From: Methanoculleus chikugoensis
GTDB lineage: Archaea > Halobacteriota > Methanomicrobia > Methanomicrobiales > Methanoculleaceae
DNA length: 64,000 bases
Assembly: GCF_900095385.1 (NCBI RefSeq)
Contig: NZ_FMID01000041.1
Coordinates: 1-64,000 of the forward strand
Direction: 5' to 3'
In this document: positions 17,372 to 25,243 of the stretch, one piece after another
Position numbering within the stretch: position 1 is the stretch's first letter
Layout: the number at the start of each line of letters is the position of its first letter
Made by a program: the position numbers and the translations under genes
The notes under the pieces: generated by a model
The model's input: the letters and a program-made list of their open reading frames with translations, nothing else
Database searches by the model: none
Told to the model about the DNA's origin: nothing

Positions 17372-17917
17372 ATGGAAACCAAAGTTGAAGAAATGGTGAA
17401 GAACTTGTTTGACTGGAAAAATGTTCGGATAAGGGAAGACACCTATACTCGTCTCTCTGCTCTTGGATCGATGAAAGATAGCTTTGATGACGTTATTAAC
17501 AGATTACTGGACTTCTATGAATTCCCACCGTCAAAGTCTATCGATGACCTTCGGAAGTACGCGGCGCTGCCGGAAGACGCGGAGCATGCAGAAGCCGCTT
17601 TCAAACTGCTCGAGGCCATTGCCAGCCTGGGTGATGACATTTCGTTTACATTGGTGATCGACCGACATGACACCTCAGATCTGCCCCTTGATGAAAAAAG
17701 GAAAAACATGGCAATTTTCCACAGAAACAAGACTCGGTTTGCGATTGTAAAAACGGCGAGATTGGGGCAGGCCTATGTCTACGTGCCTACTAGATACCCA
17801 GATGCGGTGTCTCCTTATCCAGAATGGAAATATCTCGGTAACGTATACGACAAAGACTCATTGGCGAGGGTAATAAAAAATCTCCAGAATTATTATGATA
17901 CAATGATCATTGAGTAA
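17372..17917 (+). CDS. VapB-like (RHH-type) N-terminal domain fused to unknown C-terminal domain
   Basis: A 181-residue protein. Residues about 17-50 (NVRIREDTYTRLSALG, then SFDDVINRLLDFYE) match the archaeal VapB/DUF217-type antitoxin module, a ribbon-helix-helix DNA-binding fold. Residues about 55-181 form a separate domain with strands ISFTLVIDRHDTSDL and RFAIVKTARLGQAYVYVP, which I do not recognise. No PIN-domain toxin follows; the next 300 bp hold only a possible gene remnant. It could be an orphan regulator, or an antitoxin with an unknown effector domain. An elaborate operator lies upstream. Confidence 0.65.
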   Translation: METKVEEMVKNLFDWKNVRIREDTYTRLSALGSMKDSFDDVINRLLDFYEFPPSKSIDDLRKYAALPEDAEHAEAAFKLLEAIASLGDDISFTLVIDRHDTSDLPLDEKRKNMAIFHRNKTRFAIVKTARLGQAYVYVPTRYPDAVSPYPEWKYLGNVYDKDSLARVIKNLQNYYDTMIIE

Positions 17918-17934
17918 ATCGAAGGGGTCCCACC

Positions 17935-18170
17935 GGAACAGAGCTCGACAAGCACGTCGATACCGCTGCCCTATTCCAATCCATCGCAGGCATACGATCC
18001 GAAAAGGGCGATCCCCTCGACGTGATACCGATCTCTGGGTTTGTCTTTCAGCCACGGTTCGCTGTTGTTCCCACTCCGGAAACACTTTGTTTCCAAGCTG
18101 GAAATATCACGGACGGGAGAGAATCCTCGCCGGGAAGAGCCGCTTCATTCTCTTGGCAGCCGCAGCCGTT
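17935..18170 (+). pseudogene. Possible gene remnant, unidentified
   Basis: One plus frame (for example GTELDKHVDTAALFQSIAGI, then EKGDPLDVIPISGFVFQPRF) reads like genuine protein for about 60 residues. It has no start codon or ribosome site and degrades into low-complexity sequence before the next promoter. I cannot name the family. It fits a fragment left by rearrangement at the edge of the island. Confidence 0.3.
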
Positions 18171-18189
18171 CCGCCACATCCGGATCAAC

Positions 18190-18204
18190 TTGTTATATAT
18201 AATT
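18190..18204 (+). promoter_or_regulatory. TATA box of the 90-residue protein gene (leaderless)
   Basis: TTGTTATATATAATT is centred about 26 nt before the ATG at 18224. No ribosome-binding site lies between, so transcription probably starts at or within 2 nt of the start codon. Confidence 0.7.
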
Positions 18205-18223
18205 ATACAACAACCCTGAGATC

Positions 18224-18496
18224 ATGTCTGCAAGCGCCGGATCCGCCCATTCACCCACACTCGATACGATCAGAATGGTCGAAGACTTCATCCGGGAGCA
18301 CAGCGGCGAATACCGCCGCCGGGCACTCTGGGAGCGCCTGCCGCGGAAGGTCATGTACCAGACGTTCAAGACGATCATCGAGTACCTCCTGGAGTCGAGT
18401 AAGATCGCCATCGATGCACAGGGCAAGGTCTGCTGGATCTACGATCCGGAGTTTACCCGGTGGTACCTGGCCCGTGAAGACCTGCGGATCCGATGA
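18224..18496 (+). CDS. Small conserved winged-helix-like protein
   Basis: A 90-residue protein of a kind common in methanogens: a helix TLDTIRMVEDFIREHSG, the segment LWERLPRKVMYQTFKTIIEYLLES, and a beta wing IAIDAQGKVCWIYDPE. This order matches a winged-helix DNA-binding domain. The start is supported by the leaderless TATA spacing. It is convergent with the frameshifted Fe-S protein gene, with only a short gap. The regulated target is unknown. Confidence 0.75.
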   Translation: MSASAGSAHSPTLDTIRMVEDFIREHSGEYRRRALWERLPRKVMYQTFKTIIEYLLESSKIAIDAQGKVCWIYDPEFTRWYLAREDLRIR

Positions 18497-18549
18497 AAGC
18501 AGAGCTCTTGCCGACACGAAAGTGAAGGAAGCCTTCGAGAATCACACCC

Positions 18550-19235
18550 TCACTTCGGGCATACCCTGACACAGAGGCTGCACCGGAGCTTCCGAGCGGT
18601 TGAAACATATACTCGGCGCACCGCTCCCGGCGGATCTCGCCGTCGGCGGTGAACGCCGCGGCCGGGCAGGCCTCGACGCACTTCATACAGTTCTTGCAGT
18701 CTTCATTCAGGAGAGGGCGCAGGGGGCCTTCCGGTCCCTTGAGAGGGGCGTCCGTGACGATGGCGGTCATGCGGACCCGCGGGCCGAACTCGTCCGTGAT
18801 CAGGAGGTGGTTTATCCCGTAGTTCCCGAGACCCGCACAGTACGCCGCGTACTTGATTGACATATCAGCCATGAGCGTCTCGCGGTCTGCGTACCAGTAC
18901 CCGAACTCGCTGCCCTCTGTTGGGACGATCGTGGCCTTGTATCCCTCCTTCTCGATCAGGCGTGCCAGGCGGAACGCAATGACCCGGAGCGTCGCCGTGC
19001 CCGCCATCAGGGTATTGGTATACTCGGCCCTGCCCCTCGGCAGGCTCTCGATCGAGCCTCGCGGGACCGCCACGCCGAGAACAATCACCGAGCGTGCATC
19101 CTCCATGATCTCCCGCGGGTTGTTGCCCGCGTATTCCGGATCTTCGAAGTTCCGCACGTCGGCAACCCCGAAGAGATCCGCACCCATCACGACGGCGATC
19201 TGGTGTAGCTGATTGGTGTATGCGTTCTCGGTCAT
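18550..19235 (-). pseudogene. QueG-like 4Fe-4S protein, C-terminus frameshifted
   Basis: From ATG 19235 (CAGGTGAA upstream) the protein reads as an epoxyqueuosine-reductase-like oxidoreductase: GADLFGVADVRNF, a region with GYWYADRETLMADMSIKYAA and GLGNYGINHLLITDEFG, and a ferredoxin motif CKNCMKCVEACP. After RCAEYMFQP, near 18594-18600, the open frame continues into meaningless sequence to 18453. In another frame it reads RKLRCSLCVRVCPK and stops at 18550, giving exactly the second CxxCxxxCP cluster. A 1-base insertion or 2-base deletion (or a sequencing error) therefore splits the gene. If real, the product lacks one Fe-S cluster half. True substrate uncertain. Confidence 0.75.
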
Positions 19236-19412
19236 TCTGGTATTCACCTGTGGTTTCAGGTTTGGCGGCGATTTTGCATATGGGTGCGGGAAGCGAACGG
19301 GTAGACCGGAGCATCCTCTACGATGGGCACCCGGTGCTCGAACCGAAGGTACAACCCCCGAACACCGCGGCCGGGAAGGACGGTGCACCCGGTACCGCCC
19401 CACGGATTCGTA

Positions 19413-19784
19413 TCACGCATCGCCGACGATGGACTGCACATCCTGCTTCAGCCCGGGATCGTACCTCGTCGCGTTCTCAAAACACGCCGCCGCCTCGTCG
19501 GTCTTATTCATGTTCGTCAGGATGACTCCTTTCAGGTACCAGGCCAGCCCGTATTCCGGGTCCAGTTCAAGCGCCCTGTTGCAGCTCTCCATCGCCTCGG
19601 CATACTGGTTGTAGTGGTTGTTGTAGTACATCCCCCGGATACACCACGCCTCGGCGTTGTTCGGCTCCGCTGCAACCCGGTTATCGTAATACTCCTGGCT
19701 TCCGGCATAGGTGATGCAGCCGCTGGAAAAGAGAATAAGTATCAGCACACAGCAGAGGCCTGCGGCCGGGAACAGGGCCTTCAT
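19413..19784 (-). CDS. Lipoprotein with tetratricopeptide repeats
   Basis: A 123-residue secreted protein. Residues 1-23 are a signal with lipobox LFSSGC. The rest holds about two TPR units: AEAWCIRGMYYNNHYNQYAE followed by AMESCNRALELDP, then GLAWYLKGVILTNMNKTDEA followed by AACFENATRYDP. TPRs mediate protein contacts, so this may be a small scaffold on the cell surface. It is a single gene whose partner cannot be guessed from context. Confidence 0.8.
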   Translation of the reverse strand: MKALFPAAGLCCVLILILFSSGCITYAGSQEYYDNRVAAEPNNAEAWCIRGMYYNNHYNQYAEAMESCNRALELDPEYGLAWYLKGVILTNMNKTDEAAACFENATRYDPGLKQDVQSIVGDA

Positions 19785-19904
19785 AGAGCCATATTGAATC
19801 CGGCGGCTAATGAACGCTATGCCGTTGCCGGGAGCGAGGGTATCTTCGTGGCCGCCGGCAGCCGGACGGTTACGTTTAAATGAGGAGCCTGAGCCTTATC
19901 CTGT

Positions 19905-20351
19905 ATGGAGAGAGGCTCGATAGAGAAGATAGGCGCGGTGTTCGCGGAGATGAACCGCTACTTCGAGGAGAGGTACCGGGAGACGTTCGCGATACCTGAG
20001 GATGCCCTGCAGGAGAGGAAGAGCGGGTCGATGCGGATTGCAACCTTTCGGTTCAACTGGGTCTTCGGGGAGGCCGACGGTTACGAATACATGGAATTCT
20101 ACCGCTTTCATCGTTTTGGAGACGAACATGCCCGGATATGGGAAGACGGCACCGTCGAAGATCTCGATATCCTCGAAACTATGTATGCCTACGATCCGAA
20201 GATCCCCGGGGACGAGGAACGAAAGAGGGAGGAGTCGGCGCGAAGGTATGAGAGCCTGCTTGAGGAACTCTCGGAAGCCGGCCTTCTGGAGAAGGTGCCC
20301 GGTCACACGGCCATAAACACGTTCCTGATGTTACAAAAGGATGAGGAATAG
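19905..20351 (+). CDS. Conserved hypothetical protein, acidic
   Basis: A 148-residue soluble protein with a helix-rich acidic C-terminus (DEERKREESARRYESLLEEL). I do not recognise a named family. Aromatic-rich strands (FRFNWVFGEADGYEYMEFYR) suggest a compact alpha+beta fold. The start ATG 19905 follows a TTTAAATG-containing region that could be a TATA box about 30 nt upstream. It has no membrane segment or metal motif and stands alone. Confidence 0.65.
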   Translation: MERGSIEKIGAVFAEMNRYFEERYRETFAIPEDALQERKSGSMRIATFRFNWVFGEADGYEYMEFYRFHRFGDEHARIWEDGTVEDLDILETMYAYDPKIPGDEERKREESARRYESLLEELSEAGLLEKVPGHTAINTFLMLQKDEE

Positions 20352-20354
20352 GAT

Positions 20355-20519
20355 TTCAAACCTCGATCTTCCATCTTCACGGGCGAAGGGAGCACCCAAA
20401 GGACGATGCATGCCGTCGTCGGCAACATCCTCGGCGCGTTTGTCGGATACGGCTGGGCCCGGATCTATATCGCCCGCCTCATTGCCGTGAACCGGAAACA
20501 GGGCGCAGCGGCCGCCTGA
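20355..20519 (+). pseudogene. Probable C-terminal fragment of a small membrane protein
   Basis: Directly after the previous stop, a plus frame reads IFTGEGSTQRTMHAVVGN, then ILGAFVGYGWARIYIARLIA, and ends NRKQGAAAA. This is a believable membrane helix plus cytoplasmic tail, but it has no proper start; an ATG at 20406 lies inside the conserved-looking part. It looks like the surviving end of a broken gene. The rest of the stretch to the tRNA at 20699 holds AT-rich promoter-like sequence (TATTTTATG near 20615) and no gene. Confidence 0.35.
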
Positions 20520-20698
20520 ACGGCGGGTCGGCCTCGCCTTTCACTCCCGATATCGGGCGGCGAACCCCTCTTCGCTGCCTTCCGGCAGGAAATACCCGCA
20601 CCCTCCGCACAAAGGTATTTTATGTATGACAACAGATTAAATGAGGTAAACGGGGCGTGAGAACGCAACCGATGCACCTTCCGTTCGTGCACACCCGT

Positions 20699-20783
20699 GC
20701 GAGGGTTGCCAAGCCAGGTCAAAGGCGCTAGGTTGAGGGCCTAGTCTCGTAGGAGTTCGTGAGTTCGAATCTCACCCCTCGCA
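20699..20783 (+). tRNA. tRNA-Leu(GAG)
   Basis: Acceptor GCGAGGG pairs with CCCTCGC, with discriminator A20783. The anticodon stem CTAGG/CCTAG encloses TTGAGGG, anticodon GAG, reading CUC/CUU Leu codons. A long variable arm (about 15 nt, class II) and T-arm GTGAG-TTCGAAT-CTCAC confirm tRNA-Leu. No intron and no encoded CCA. Confidence 0.95.
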
Positions 20784-20822
20784 TTCGTTTTTACGGAATC
20801 AGTTTCTTTACCTCCCAATGCG

Positions 20823-21341
20823 TTAAGGAGTTCCCAGCGCCTGCGCAATACCGCCGGCCCAGGTCTCGACGTCGTCCCAGTTGCGGAAATCGCCCTCGGG
20901 GAGGAGCGCACGCCCGGCCGGCAGTTTCCGGATCAGCCGGTGCTGGAGTCCGAGCCTCTCCGGGTCCAGCGCACCGAAGAAGACGTGATGGTCCCGGGGG
21001 TGGATGAGCTCCCGGAACTCGCTGATCTCCTTGGGCTCCAGTTCCGGGTCGTCCGGGCTCGTTTTCGACTCCAGTTCAAGCGGGCCGCTGCTGAACAGCC
21101 ACACCGGCCGTCCGGCAAGGACTGTTCGATCCCGCCGCACGAACTCCGCCGCCTCCTTCATCCAGTGTCCCATATATACGGCACTCCCGACCACGACGGC
21201 ATCGTAATCCCCGGGATCCGGGGCCGCGTCGACGCTCCGGGCCTCCGTCTGCATGCCGTGCTCCCGCAACTTTTCGGCAATGAACTCCGCAATCTCTTTA
21301 GTAGATCCGTACTTGCTTGCGTAGACGACGATAACGTTCAT
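20823..21341 (-). CDS. Flavodoxin-domain protein
   Basis: A 172-residue flavodoxin-like protein starting at ATG 21341 (MNVIVVYASKYGSTKEIAEF). YASKYGST is the phosphate-binding loop for FMN, and DAVVVGSAVYMGHWMKEAAE plus LFSSGPLE are the typical second and third FMN-contact loops of the HemG/flavodoxin_5 group. It may carry electrons in low-potential metabolism. AGGAG upstream supports the start; a 185-residue longer frame is less likely. A single gene beside tRNA-Leu, transcribed toward it. Confidence 0.88.
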   Translation of the reverse strand: MNVIVVYASKYGSTKEIAEFIAEKLREHGMQTEARSVDAAPDPGDYDAVVVGSAVYMGHWMKEAAEFVRRDRTVLAGRPVWLFSSGPLELESKTSPDDPELEPKEISEFRELIHPRDHHVFFGALDPERLGLQHRLIRKLPAGRALLPEGDFRNWDDVETWAGGIAQALGTP

Positions 21342-21501
21342 GTGCGCCTGCTCCTGAAGATATCCGAACCCATCCCTCACCTCATAAGCATCGTTACCCG
21401 TTCAGACGATTGATGCTCCGGCGATGTGACGGCTCTCCCGCGGTCTTTACTTCCAGAGGAGGGGAGGAGAGAAGAGGAACCTATACCCAATACCCGGGGG
21501 C

Positions 21502-21693
21502 CTACGCCAGCACTTCGTGCCGCTGCTGGCAGCGTTCCTGCAGTTCGTTCCACTCGTCCGGGTGCTCCTCCGCCCACTCGAGGATCGCATGGACAATCCT
21601 GCCCCGCGACTCGGAATCCCCCCGGTAGTTTACCAGGATGCAATCAACCACCACTTCGATCTGTTCTTCCTGATGCTGGACGACTTCCGCCAT
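21502..21693 (-). CDS. Small conserved acidic protein
   Basis: A 63-residue protein (74 if started at 21726) with a helical acidic sequence, VVVDCILVNYRGDSESRGRI followed by AILEWAEEHPDEWNELQERC. I do not know the family. Coding character is good and the neighbouring frames are poorer. It lies between the flavodoxin gene and dph6 on the opposite strand from the latter. Confidence 0.5.
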   Translation of the reverse strand: MAEVVQHQEEQIEVVVDCILVNYRGDSESRGRIVHAILEWAEEHPDEWNELQERCQQRHEVLA

Positions 21694-21899
21694 AGTGAAA
21701 CCTCCCGATACACCCCCGGTGCTCACACCCGGTGAAGATTCGACAGCATATAATCCTGATCCCCCGGGGTGGCGACGGCTGGTAATCGTGCGATTGGCCC
21801 GGGAGGCGTGCCGGAACCCGTCTTTTGCCGTCCGGCCGCTTTCGGCACCGCCGCCGCAGGGGTTATCGTGCCCTGAAGGAGAACAATACGGGAATAACC

Positions 21900-22580
21900 A
21901 TGAAACTCGGCGTGCTCTTCTCCGGTGGGAAGGACTCCCTCTTCGCCTGCTGGAAGGCGATGCAGAAGGAAGAGGTGGTCTGCCTGATCACGGTCGTCTC
22001 CAGGAACCCGGAGAGTTACATGTTCCACACCCCGAACATCCGTCTCGCCGCACTGCAGGCCGAAGCGGCGGGGCTCCCCCTCGTGGAGGTGGAGACGGCG
22101 GGGGAGGAGGAGACGGAACTCCTTGACCTTGAACGGGCTCTCCTCGCCGCCAGGGAGCGCTACGGGATCGAAGGGGTCGTCACCGGGGCGATCCTCTCGG
22201 TCTACCAGGCGACAAGGGTCCAGCGGATCTGCCGGGAACTGGGGCTCTGGTGCTTCAACCCGCTCTGGCTCGCCGACCAGGAGGCATACATGGAGGAACT
22301 CATCGACGCTGGCTTTACAGTCGTCATCCAGGGCGTCTTCTCCTCCCCCTTCGACGACTCCTGGCTCGGGAGGGAGATCGACCGTTCCACCCTCGACGAA
22401 CTCCGGGCGATCGCCCGGAAGTACCAGGTCACCCTCACCGGCGAAGGGGGGGAGTTCGAGACGTTCGTCACCGACGCCCCCTTCTTTGCTCAAAGGATCG
22501 CGATAGAAGAGACATCGAAGGTCTACCGAAACCACAACGGCGTTCTGCGGATCGAGCGTGCGAGGCTGGTGGCGAAGTGA
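21900..22580 (+). CDS. dph6: Diphthine--ammonia ligase Dph6
   Basis: A 226-residue PP-loop ATPase completing diphthamide on elongation factor 2: ATP adenylates diphthine and ammonia displaces AMP. SGGKDSLFACWKA (residues 9-21) is the nucleotide loop, followed by the family segments GLPLVEVETAGEEE, GIEGVVTGAI and LTGEGGEFETFVTDAPFF. Size and order match archaeal and yeast Dph6 N-terminal domains. The stop overlaps the start of a degenerate amidotransferase gene, which is notable because Dph6 needs ammonia. Confidence 0.93.
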   Translation: MKLGVLFSGGKDSLFACWKAMQKEEVVCLITVVSRNPESYMFHTPNIRLAALQAEAAGLPLVEVETAGEEETELLDLERALLAARERYGIEGVVTGAILSVYQATRVQRICRELGLWCFNPLWLADQEAYMEELIDAGFTVVIQGVFSSPFDDSWLGREIDRSTLDELRAIARKYQVTLTGEGGEFETFVTDAPFFAQRIAIEETSKVYRNHNGVLRIERARLVAK

Positions 22581-23140
22581 TCCTGCTGATCGATCTCTGC
22601 TGCCGGGACGGCTCACTCTCCCGGGACGAGTTCGTCGCGCCTGTCGAACGACTGCTCTGCCGGATCGGCGTGCCGTTTGCGACCCGCCACTACACCGCCG
22701 TCGGTGCACCGGATCTCGAGGCCGCGGATGCGGCGATCCTCTGCGGCACGACGCTGATGGACACCGGATTCATCGAGCATTCGTTCCGGTGGCTCACGAC
22801 GTTCGAGCGGCCGGTGCTCGGCATATCCTCCGGCATGCGGGCGCTCGCGGCGGCATTTGGCGGCGGCACCGGGCCGTGCTGCGAGATCGGTATGGTCAAC
22901 GTCCGGGTGCTCGCGCCCGACCCCCTCTTTGCCGGGCGAGAGGTGTTTTCCGCATATACGGTGCACGAGGACGCCGTGCAGGTGCCCGGAGAGTTCTTAC
23001 CGCTCGCCGCCTCCGACCGCTGCGTCCAGGCGATCCGGCACCGCTCGCTCCCTCTCTACGGGCTCCTCTTCCACCCCGAGGTCAGGAACGAGTGGATCGT
23101 CGAGCGGTTCGTCGGGCTGACCGGCCGTCAGAGCCCGTAG
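22577..23140 (+). CDS. Class I glutamine-amidotransferase homologue lacking the catalytic Cys
   Basis: A 187-residue protein starting at GTG 22577 and overlapping dph6 by 4 nt (GTGA). The GATase fold is clear: AAILCGTTLMDTGFIE, VLGISSGMRALAAAFGG (80-96) and LLFHPEVRNEW with His166-Glu168. The nucleophile elbow, normally GICxG, reads GISSG, so Ser84 replaces the cysteine, and glutamine hydrolysis is not expected. The catalytic His and Glu remain. It may be a binding or regulatory paralogue of the GuaA-type GATase subunit. Coupling suggests joint action with Dph6, but this is inference. Confidence 0.8.
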   Translation: MILLIDLCCRDGSLSRDEFVAPVERLLCRIGVPFATRHYTAVGAPDLEAADAAILCGTTLMDTGFIEHSFRWLTTFERPVLGISSGMRALAAAFGGGTGPCCEIGMVNVRVLAPDPLFAGREVFSAYTVHEDAVQVPGEFLPLAASDRCVQAIRHRSLPLYGLLFHPEVRNEWIVERFVGLTGRQSP

Positions 23141-24354
23141 CGGTTGATGGTGTTGATCAGGGCCGCGAACCCCTCCATCTCCTTCTCGAGGACGTCTGTT
23201 CGGGTCATGCCCATGCTCGTCTCCGCGTCGGCGGTCAGCATATCAGGGCCGCGCACCACCTCGCGGTCGACGCCGTCGGCGGAGAGGATCTTTCTCGCCT
23301 CGGCGTCGTGGACAAACGCCCGGCCGGGGAGGATCACGACGTCTTCGAGCCTTCGGAGGTTCACCCCGGCGAGGTCGTCGGCGGTGATGAGGCAGGCGAT
23401 CTCCTTTCTGACCGCAACGACCCTTGCGATCGAGCCGCGGATCGAGAGGACCCTCTGGATGAATGGGGCGGCGACGCTCCCGGTGATCACCGTCGCACGC
23501 TTCCGGACGCGGGGGAGTTTCTTCAAGAGGTCGGGCTCGTGGAGGATCGCGAACGGCGAACCGATCGAGGGGTCGCCGAGCGGTGTCCCGCTGATCTTCA
23601 TCGAGAATCGATCGTTGAGGTTGGTGACGAGCTCGTGGAACTCGTCGACGGTGTGGACCTGCTGCCCCTCGATGATGGGCGCGTTCCCGAGGATCAGCCC
23701 CTGGTCGGTCCGGTTCGCGAACCGCATCAGGATCAGCCCTTTTGCGCCGCGCTCCTCGAGCCACGCGCAGGTCTCTTCGAGCACCTCACCGTCGTTGACG
23801 CCCGGGATGACGACCGCCGCGGCGTAGACGTCGATTGCCCCGCAGAGCCGGTCGAGGACCGCGAGCGAGGCCTCCGGCGTCGGGTCGTGCATCCACTGCC
23901 GCCGGAGTTCCGGGTCGGCGGCGAAGACGGTGTAGGAGACCTCGGCAAGGCCGTTCTCGATGAGGTGGTCGGCGATGGCCGGGTCGTCGAACCCCTTGCC
24001 ACTCGTGTAGCCGATGTGGAGCGGCACCTCCATGCTACCGAGGAGTTCGACGAGGTCGCTGAACTCCGGGTAGCAGCTCGGGTCGCCGCCGCCGCTGATG
24101 GTGATCCGGTCGACGTCGTCGCTCATCATCTGGAGGTTTGCGAGCGTCTCGTCGGCGACTGTCCGGAGGCTCTTGAACGCATCATAGCCTTCCCGCACCC
24201 CCCGGGTGCAGTAGTCGCAGCCCTTCTGGAAGGGGAGGCAGTATTTGCAGCCGAACGACGTCGTGTCCTTGACGTGTTTGAAGTAGCAGTACGAACAGAA
24301 TCCCCGGCAGTCGAGGCCGGGCCGGCCCCCGAGATCGACGGTGAGATGCGACAT
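23128..24354 (-). CDS. mmp10: Mmp10, radical-SAM methyltransferase for McrA arginine
   Basis: A 408-residue methanogenesis marker protein 10. Mmp10 is a cobalamin-dependent radical-SAM enzyme that C-methylates an arginine near the active site of methyl-coenzyme M reductase (McrA). The first line is diagnostic: VDLGGRPGLDCRGFCSYCYF contains the CxxxCxxC cluster (C16, C20, C23), followed by FGCKYCLPFQKGCDYCTRG with extra conserved cysteines. A glycine-rich ISGGGDPSCYPEF binds SAM. ATG 24354 is the start; an upstream 18 codons are not conserved in kind. It overlaps the amidotransferase-like gene tail-to-tail by 13 bp and is divergent from the MJ1316-domain gene. Confidence 0.95.
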   Translation of the reverse strand: MSHLTVDLGGRPGLDCRGFCSYCYFKHVKDTTSFGCKYCLPFQKGCDYCTRGVREGYDAFKSLRTVADETLANLQMMSDDVDRITISGGGDPSCYPEFSDLVELLGSMEVPLHIGYTSGKGFDDPAIADHLIENGLAEVSYTVFAADPELRRQWMHDPTPEASLAVLDRLCGAIDVYAAAVVIPGVNDGEVLEETCAWLEERGAKGLILMRFANRTDQGLILGNAPIIEGQQVHTVDEFHELVTNLNDRFSMKISGTPLGDPSIGSPFAILHEPDLLKKLPRVRKRATVITGSVAAPFIQRVLSIRGSIARVVAVRKEIACLITADDLAGVNLRRLEDVVILPGRAFVHDAEARKILSADGVDREVVRGPDMLTADAETSMGMTRTDVLEKEMEGFAALINTINRYGL

Positions 24355-24491
24355 CCTGCTGGTACTTCTGTGCTCCTCTGTTATGAACGTTGCAGACCTC
24401 TCCCTCACGGCGCGGGTTCGCGGGGAGAACGGGCGCTGCTCCGGGCGGGCGGCGGCACCTTTATGGCCCGCCGGGGCGACGGAGTCGCGGT

Positions 24492-24752
24492 ATGCGGACG
24501 AGCCACCGGCTGCTGCTCCGGTTCTATCATGACCCCGGCTACGACTTCTCCCGGGTCGAGGTCGAGTACGTCGACCGGGGGGCGCCCGGCGACCGCTCGA
24601 CGGTCCGGGGCGACCGGGTCGTCGCGCTCGATGCGCAGTACCTGGAGGTGGACGCCGGGACGCACATGGCGTGTATTCCGTATCATAGGGTCCGGCGGAT
24701 ACTGTATGACGGTGATGTCATCTGGGAACGCGACTGGCGCGAGCACCGCTAG
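24492..24752 (+). CDS. MJ1316-domain protein (DUF504/UPF0248)
   Basis: An 86-residue protein beginning MRTSHRLLLRFYHDPGYDFS and containing GDRSTVRGDRVV and IPYHRVRRILYDGDVIWER, the conserved pieces of the UPF0248 family. This domain has been proposed to recognise RNA cyclic-phosphate ends, and RtcB plus archease in the same window would act on such ends; the link is inference. The start ATG 24492 lies about 30 nt after CCTTTATGG, a possible TATA box. It is divergent from mmp10. Confidence 0.85.
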   Translation: MRTSHRLLLRFYHDPGYDFSRVEVEYVDRGAPGDRSTVRGDRVVALDAQYLEVDAGTHMACIPYHRVRRILYDGDVIWERDWREHR

Positions 24753-24840
24753 GTGCGAGTGACGACGCTCCGTCAGGAGCGGAGCGTGAGGAGAATCGGC
24801 GCCACCTTTTTTACCGCAGACCGCCCACGATATAAGGTAT

Positions 24841-24913
24841 GCCCCAGTGGCTTAGCTGGCAGAGCGGCTGACTTGTAATCAGCAGGTCCCGAGTTCAAAT
24901 CTCGGCTGGGGCT
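24841..24913 (+). tRNA. tRNA-Thr(UGU)
   Basis: Acceptor GCCCCAG/CTGGGGC, D-arm GCTTAGCTGGCAGAGC, anticodon stem GCTGA/TCAGC around CTTGTAA (anticodon TGT), T-arm CCGAG-TTCAAAT-CTCGG, discriminator T24913. No intron, no CCA. GATATAAGG at 24829-24837 is a TATA-like element just upstream. Confidence 0.95.
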
Positions 24914-25243
24914 CTAAAAAACCAAGATTCTAAGCATTTTCTCAAAAGGAGCTCAGGCCTTTGAGATTTGTTCCCCGATATAACCCGAGGACATTCTGCT
25001 GCGCGCTCGAAAAACTGCGCAGTATCGTGTTGATTACTTGTGCGAAAATGTGGTGAAAAGAGAACATCTACCTCGGAGTTAAACGTCATTCCACGGGGAG
25101 AACTAATCTTCATATCCAGATGTATAAACCGGATGAATTGAATATATAAATATTCTTAATATCTCCAAAGACAACAACCATTTCTCATTAAACTCTGATT
25201 TACTCCGAAATCGACAATCTGATTATAAATGATTTCGAGTCAT
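24914..25243. other. AT-rich stretch after tRNA-Thr, no confident gene
   Basis: The stretch opens the second low-GC island. A minus frame (24895-25113) runs into the tRNA and lacks support. The last 110 bp before the membrane-protein gene's stop are strongly AT-rich (GAATATATAAATATTC near 25138, an imperfect palindrome). I see no RNA gene or repeat beyond that. Confidence 0.4.

Noticed and set aside
17910-18569. Plus-strand 219-codon frame
   Set aside because: It overlaps the well-supported 90-residue gene in another frame and is Arg/Ser/His-rich with no start signal.
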